Assembly (NCBI GenBank): GCA_021234535.1
Contig: CM037836.1
Location: 13,437,111 to 13,501,110, forward strand
Source: Stichopus chloronotus
Lineage: Eukaryota > Echinodermata > Holothuroidea > Aspidochirotida > Stichopodidae
Direction of reading: 5' to 3'
Length of the DNA: 64,000 nt
The translations under genes and the position numbers were made by a program. The notes below the pieces were generated by a model. The model saw only the letters and a list, made by a program, of their open reading frames with translations. It made no database searches and was not told the DNA's origin. Each line of letters begins with the position of its first letter. Position 1 is the first letter of the stretch. This document shows, piece after piece, positions 61,101-64,000 of this stretch.

Positions 61101-63900
61101 GCAGATTCGCCGATGGCCGTTACTGTGGATGTGCTCCTACAGGTGAAGCTTTAGATTGTGTGTAATAAAAGACGTAAATTTGTAATTGATTGGGAAGAGT
61201 AGGATGCCAGAAGGGCTATGTTTAAATAAGGAACAGGCCTAGCCATAAACAAATGTCTTGTGTGTAATTTCTACCCTGTATTTGATCGGTAAATGGTTTG
61301 TCCCCTACCATATGTAAAATACCAATTTGCTGTCATTTCTTTACTTGCTGTATTCACACCTTTTTCTCTAACATGGATGATATAACATGGGACTCCGGCT
61401 GTTATGATTTTGAAGATGCCTCAAGCAACGGTATTATTGGATAATGTTATGCAATTGAAACACTGACATGGAAGAATCTTCAGTTTCATATTGGTTGGTG
61501 TCTTTTAGGGCCAAGTGAATATTCTTTCATAAAAAATTTAGTACCATCTGTCAAGAATTACATGTTTTGCTTTGAGACACCTCAAAAGCAATCCATTTAG
61601 ATACAAAGTTGATACAGAATTGCTAGTATTCACTGGGGGGAGGGGGGGGGTTAGCATTTACTATAAGTATTTGCTGTATTTACAAGACTGTCCAATGTCA
61701 AAAACAGTGACATACACAAGTCACCTCTAATGCCACTGAGCGGTTTATTTGGTTAATCATTTTTCTCGCTCAGAGCAATGGTATGATAGTCCAGTATTCT
61801 GGTTCTGTTCTTAATGCTCTGGAAGAAACAGTGGTCGAAGTGCCTCTGAGGGAGACCGCTTGGCTGCTGTCAAACAGGGTCCCATTGACAAGATCTGAGT
61901 TCCTTTTGATGTTGGTCAATGTCGATGGGTTTTTCATCTCTGCTACTATGTCCAACGCAACTCATAACTCCAGGTAAGCCTGTTGGCTCAATCAGTATTT
62001 GATATTCAAGACTGTTCGTAGTTCTGAATATTCAGTGGTCATTGTAACATATGTGATAATGATGTCATGGTTACACATGTCTTTGTGTGAAGTGGCTTGA
62101 GGACATACCTCGCTAGGAAGACTAGTACCATGAACAAATCGTCAGATGTTGGCTCATGTTTATAAGTTTTTTTCATTTCAGCTACCATGTTGGAATCAGT
62201 TCGTTACTCTAGGTAGATCTCTATTGGTTACAATCTCACTTAGGTTTTGAAGATTGACATCCTAGTTCTCAAGATTCAGTGATGATTGTAACAAATGTAA
62301 TCATTATGCAATTGTTATGCATACCATTGTAGTGAAAAATTGTAAACACTGTTCTTCAAGGGGACTTGGAGAGATCTTGTGTATGAAGTGCAGGTGTGTC
62401 AAAGTGGTGACGAAATGCCTTTCCTTTTTGATATAGAACTTCATTTGAGTGACCATATATACTATGGATAGTTTTTCTTTATAAAATGTCAATGTAAACT
62501 GGTAACTTTTCACTACATTGCTAAAACCATGGAATGTACATTTGTGTAATGTGGATGAGTGGCCTTGAACAGGGTTGGGGTAGTTCAAATAGGAGTGTGT
62601 ATTTTGGGGCTGAGGAATAGACGACTTCACCTGGACAGGAAAATGACACCAAAGACTCGAGGAGGAGATACGGTGAGCATGTGAAAGTTGTATTCAAGCT
62701 TAGGTTGATGATCAAAAAACAAAAAGAAAAAAATTTGTAGTGAGTGTTTCAACAGTGTATGGAGACTAGAATTTTGTTTTCGTAGTAATTTTTGTTTTTT
62801 CCCCTTTGGATTTTTTTTCTTCCTTTGTTTTTACAGTGTCTCTTGGGTTTATTTCCTGAAGGCCACTCCCCCATCAGATCCCCTCTATGACTCCAATGCA
62901 CCTAGAGCATTTCCAGTTGAAGAGTGCTCTTGTGGAGTTGGATATGAAGGCCTCTCTTGCCAGGTTTGTGGAGTCCAAACTAATTTTTCTTGTCTTCGTT
63001 TTCAGCCAGGATAGACTCTGCTCTTTCACGGGAAGATGACATAATGTTGTTGTGTGTTGTCAAACAGTGTCCTGCAGGGATCTGCCCATGCTATTCTGTT
63101 CCCCTTTTCAAAAATAACTTTCGCCTAAGACTAACTACAACTTGCCAAACCTGCCTGGGACTGCAGTCTCTATCTGGTGCTCACAAATCTTGTGTATATT
63201 CCTGAATGTTAGGGTCTTAATTCTTTGCTTAATAATTCCATGCAGAATGTGAGAAAAATATATTGTGATAGCTGTACAAAACATTCAACTTCACTAAAGT
63301 CATCGCAGATGTACCCTAAGCCTTTTCATGTAGCCAGTCTGTAGTAATGTGACACAGTTTGCATGGGCTCCTATTGATAGTGAATTCCTCACCCATTGAC
63401 CCCCCTCTGGATCCCAAATAGGTGGCAGTCAGAAGCGATACTCTCATGCTCCTTTTTATGATGTTACAGATCTGTGTTGTACTCTGCTACTTCTAACTCA
63501 TACACTACCTACAATACTTGCAATATGGTTAGACAGTAAATGTTGAGCGTAATGTTGGCCCAGAACCAACAGTTAATAGGGAAACCTGGAAATGAGAAAT
63601 TAGACTTTTTTGTACAGAAGTACTGAATACCCTGCAGCACCAGTTGCATTGATAAAATGGCATACGATTTATGCATGTTGTTACCTACATTATTGACTGC
63701 CAAATTGCATCAAATCCTTCCTCATTTTTTTTCTTGTTTTTTCTATCTTGTACCTTAGAATTGTGCCAGGGGGTTCTTCAGACAAAATGTTAGTGTCCAT
63801 CCATTTCTGGGTACCTGTCAACCTTGCCAGTGTAACAATCACAGCGACATATGCGATGTCAACACTGGAGAATGCTTACAGTGCCTCCATAATACAGAAG
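41002..63900 (+). CDS. Laminin subunit alpha (alpha-3/5 type), partial: 19 N-terminal exons
   Basis: Secreted basement-membrane protein; laminin alpha chains form trimers with beta and gamma chains. Exons: 41002-41379, 47206-47442, 48004-48117, 49113-49329, 50122-50253, 51358-51524, 52225-52330, 52836-53094, 53883-54018, 54970-55266, 55557-55666, 56705-56925, 57773-57909, 59038-59256, 60551-60691, 60963-61142, 61774-61973, 62837-62963, 63759-63900. Every junction is GT/AG and phases join without a stop, giving about 1,170 residues. The domain order is signal peptide, LN, about five LE (EGF-like) modules, an L4/LF-type globule, four to five LE, an L4a globule, then LE. This order fits the alpha-3/5 type. 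The gene continues past the window, so coiled-coil and LG domains are not seen. The number of LE modules before the first globule looks small compared with vertebrate alpha-5. ATG 41002 is chosen because a signal peptide follows directly. Confidence 0.9.
41380..47205 (+). other. Laminin intron 1 (5.8 kb)
   Basis: AT-rich and non-coding, with many ACTGTA/TACAGT hexamers and the 31-bp minisatellite. No nested gene was found. Only its first 8 bases are shared with arm A. Confidence 0.7.
44755..45596. repeat. Minisatellite, 31-bp unit, about 27 copies, in laminin intron 1
   Basis: Near-identical 31-bp units (TCACTTTAAGATGGCCATTC followed by CTGTTGAGATA or ...GATG). Almost all variation is a single A/G position (GATATC versus GATGTC), arranged in runs: a mixed start, then about eight to nine consecutive G units, then about six to seven consecutive A units; one unit has GACATC. 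It lies in the part of intron 1 that arm A lacks. Confidence 0.95.
49140..53094 (+). CDS. First LE (laminin EGF-like) tandem, exons 4-8
   Basis: Cysteine-rich modules start at CNCNNHASEC (exon 4), CNCFGHSEEC (exon 5), CDCHIPGTRN (exon 6), CNCFVAGTVNG and CDCDIGGATS (exon 8). The last is a half module ending CSCRGRVTGRQCNR, directly before the globular insert, as in other laminins where an L4-type domain splits an LE. Exon 5, 6, 7 and 8 borders are conserved in arm A. Confidence 0.88.
53883..56770 (+). CDS. First laminin globule (L4/LF-type), exons 9-12
   Basis: Exon 9 (ASTGSFVPTLHHISAEFES), exon 10 (from 54970, ESTSTTLTIP; the acceptor is CATCAG/GAATCA, because starting at the earlier AG at 54923 breaks the frame), exon 11 (DRVVAVPIEFLNTEGLFG) and the start of exon 12 (TSDEEFCSARAFSLVTSFFDGA) form a non-cysteine-rich insert of about 200 residues. 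The LE that follows begins CDCDVVGS. The position matches the L4b domain of alpha-3/5 laminins. Confidence 0.78.
54053..54309. mobile_element. TTAA-flanked MITE (piggyBac-like) in a laminin intron
   Basis: The element spans 54057-54305 (249 bp). Its inverted ends are AGGCTGTATTGCATCA and AGGCTGTAATGCATCA (one mismatch). TTAA lies on both sides (54053-54056 and 54306-54309). The matching place in arm A (near 19280) has a single TTAA and no insert, so both filled and empty sites are in the same window. TTAA duplications are typical of piggyBac-type elements; there is no transposase. Confidence 0.9.
56771..60660 (+). CDS. Second LE tandem, exons 12-15
   Basis: Modules begin CDCDVVGSTS (exon 12), CSCSSDNKVC (exon 13), CDCNSVGSLN and CECDAAGSQQ (exon 14), and run through exon 15 (CNQCVPGTFYISES) to CICMGITTDC. 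Exons 13 onward are outside the duplicated region and have no copy in arm A. Confidence 0.85.
57910..59037 (+). other. Laminin intron between exons 13 and 14
   Basis: AT-rich intron with a long T-rich tract (about 58975-59025) before the acceptor. No ORF or repeat of note. The introns at 59257-60550, 61974-62836 and 62964-63758 are similar, with no further exon detected. Confidence 0.55.
60661..63900 (+). CDS. L4a globule and following LE modules, exons 15-19
   Basis: From FNISRGVVPADLP (exon 16) through LLSLYGGRLVFMASYEA, the exon 17 segment (YSGSVLNALEETVVEVPLRE) and the start of exon 18 (VSWVYFLKATPPS) the fold is that of a laminin IV (L4) domain. EECSCGVGYEGLSCQ (exon 18), NCARGFFRQNVS and CQCNNHSDICDVNTGEC (exon 19) restart the LE repeats. 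The last donor in the window is at 63901. Confidence 0.87.
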
Positions 63901-64000
63901 GTAGGTTTGCTAACCTCTGCAATGATAGACCGAGGTTCAGAGTAAAGAGGAAGTTTCCCCTCAGTTGGGTGTGATGAACTGTCTCTTTGACCCGTTAAAT

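Overview
The window is animal nuclear DNA, probably from a marine invertebrate. It has a laminin alpha gene in many exons with GT/AG introns, metazoan-type 5S rRNA genes, Tx1-clade LINEs, a Ty3/gypsy element and long AT-rich introns. The 5S sequence and the repeat mix would suit an echinoderm or a cnidarian, but the sequence does not settle the phylum. No bacterial-type genes, CRISPR arrays or tRNAs were seen.

Layout. 1-3673: intronless, broken copy of a multicopy invertebrate protein family (XPG/PIN-like acidic motifs followed by a CXC-type cysteine cluster). 4469-4580: dispersed CA/hairpin repeat. 4784-6275: decayed 5S rDNA array, three minus-strand units and one plus-strand unit with an intact 5S gene. 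6276-about 13000: 5'-truncated, frameshifted Ty3/gypsy element. 13005-13881: a 72-bp perfect direct repeat around 733 bp. 13885-15897: Tx1-type LINE (endonuclease and RT), cut off inside the RT and joined to 5S spacer. 15898-16298: another 5S unit. 16304-27152: arm A, a minus-strand partial copy of the laminin gene. 27153-27520: a further 5S unit. 29900-36480: nested LINE, 5S and hAT fragments, mostly minus strand. 39961-63900: arm B, the main plus-strand laminin alpha gene (19 coding exons seen, about 1,170 residues, running off the right edge).

Arms A and B are a head-to-head inverted duplication. Arm A carries exons 1 and 5-12. It lacks exons 2-4, which encode most of the LN domain, and everything after exon 12. 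It is bounded on both sides by 5S-derived sequence. The most striking signal is that major segment junctions between 4.8 and 32.2 kb repeatedly carry a 5S unit. In addition, two LINE ends abut the interior of 5S genes at nearly the same place (about nt 48-59 of the 5S), on opposite sides of the cut. This is what a 5S-rRNA-gene-targeting Tx1-like retrotransposon would leave. Two small DNA transposons with exact target duplications (hAT type, 8 bp; TTAA/piggyBac type, with the empty site preserved in arm A) also date events within the locus.

All comparisons were made by eye; no alignment or database search was run.
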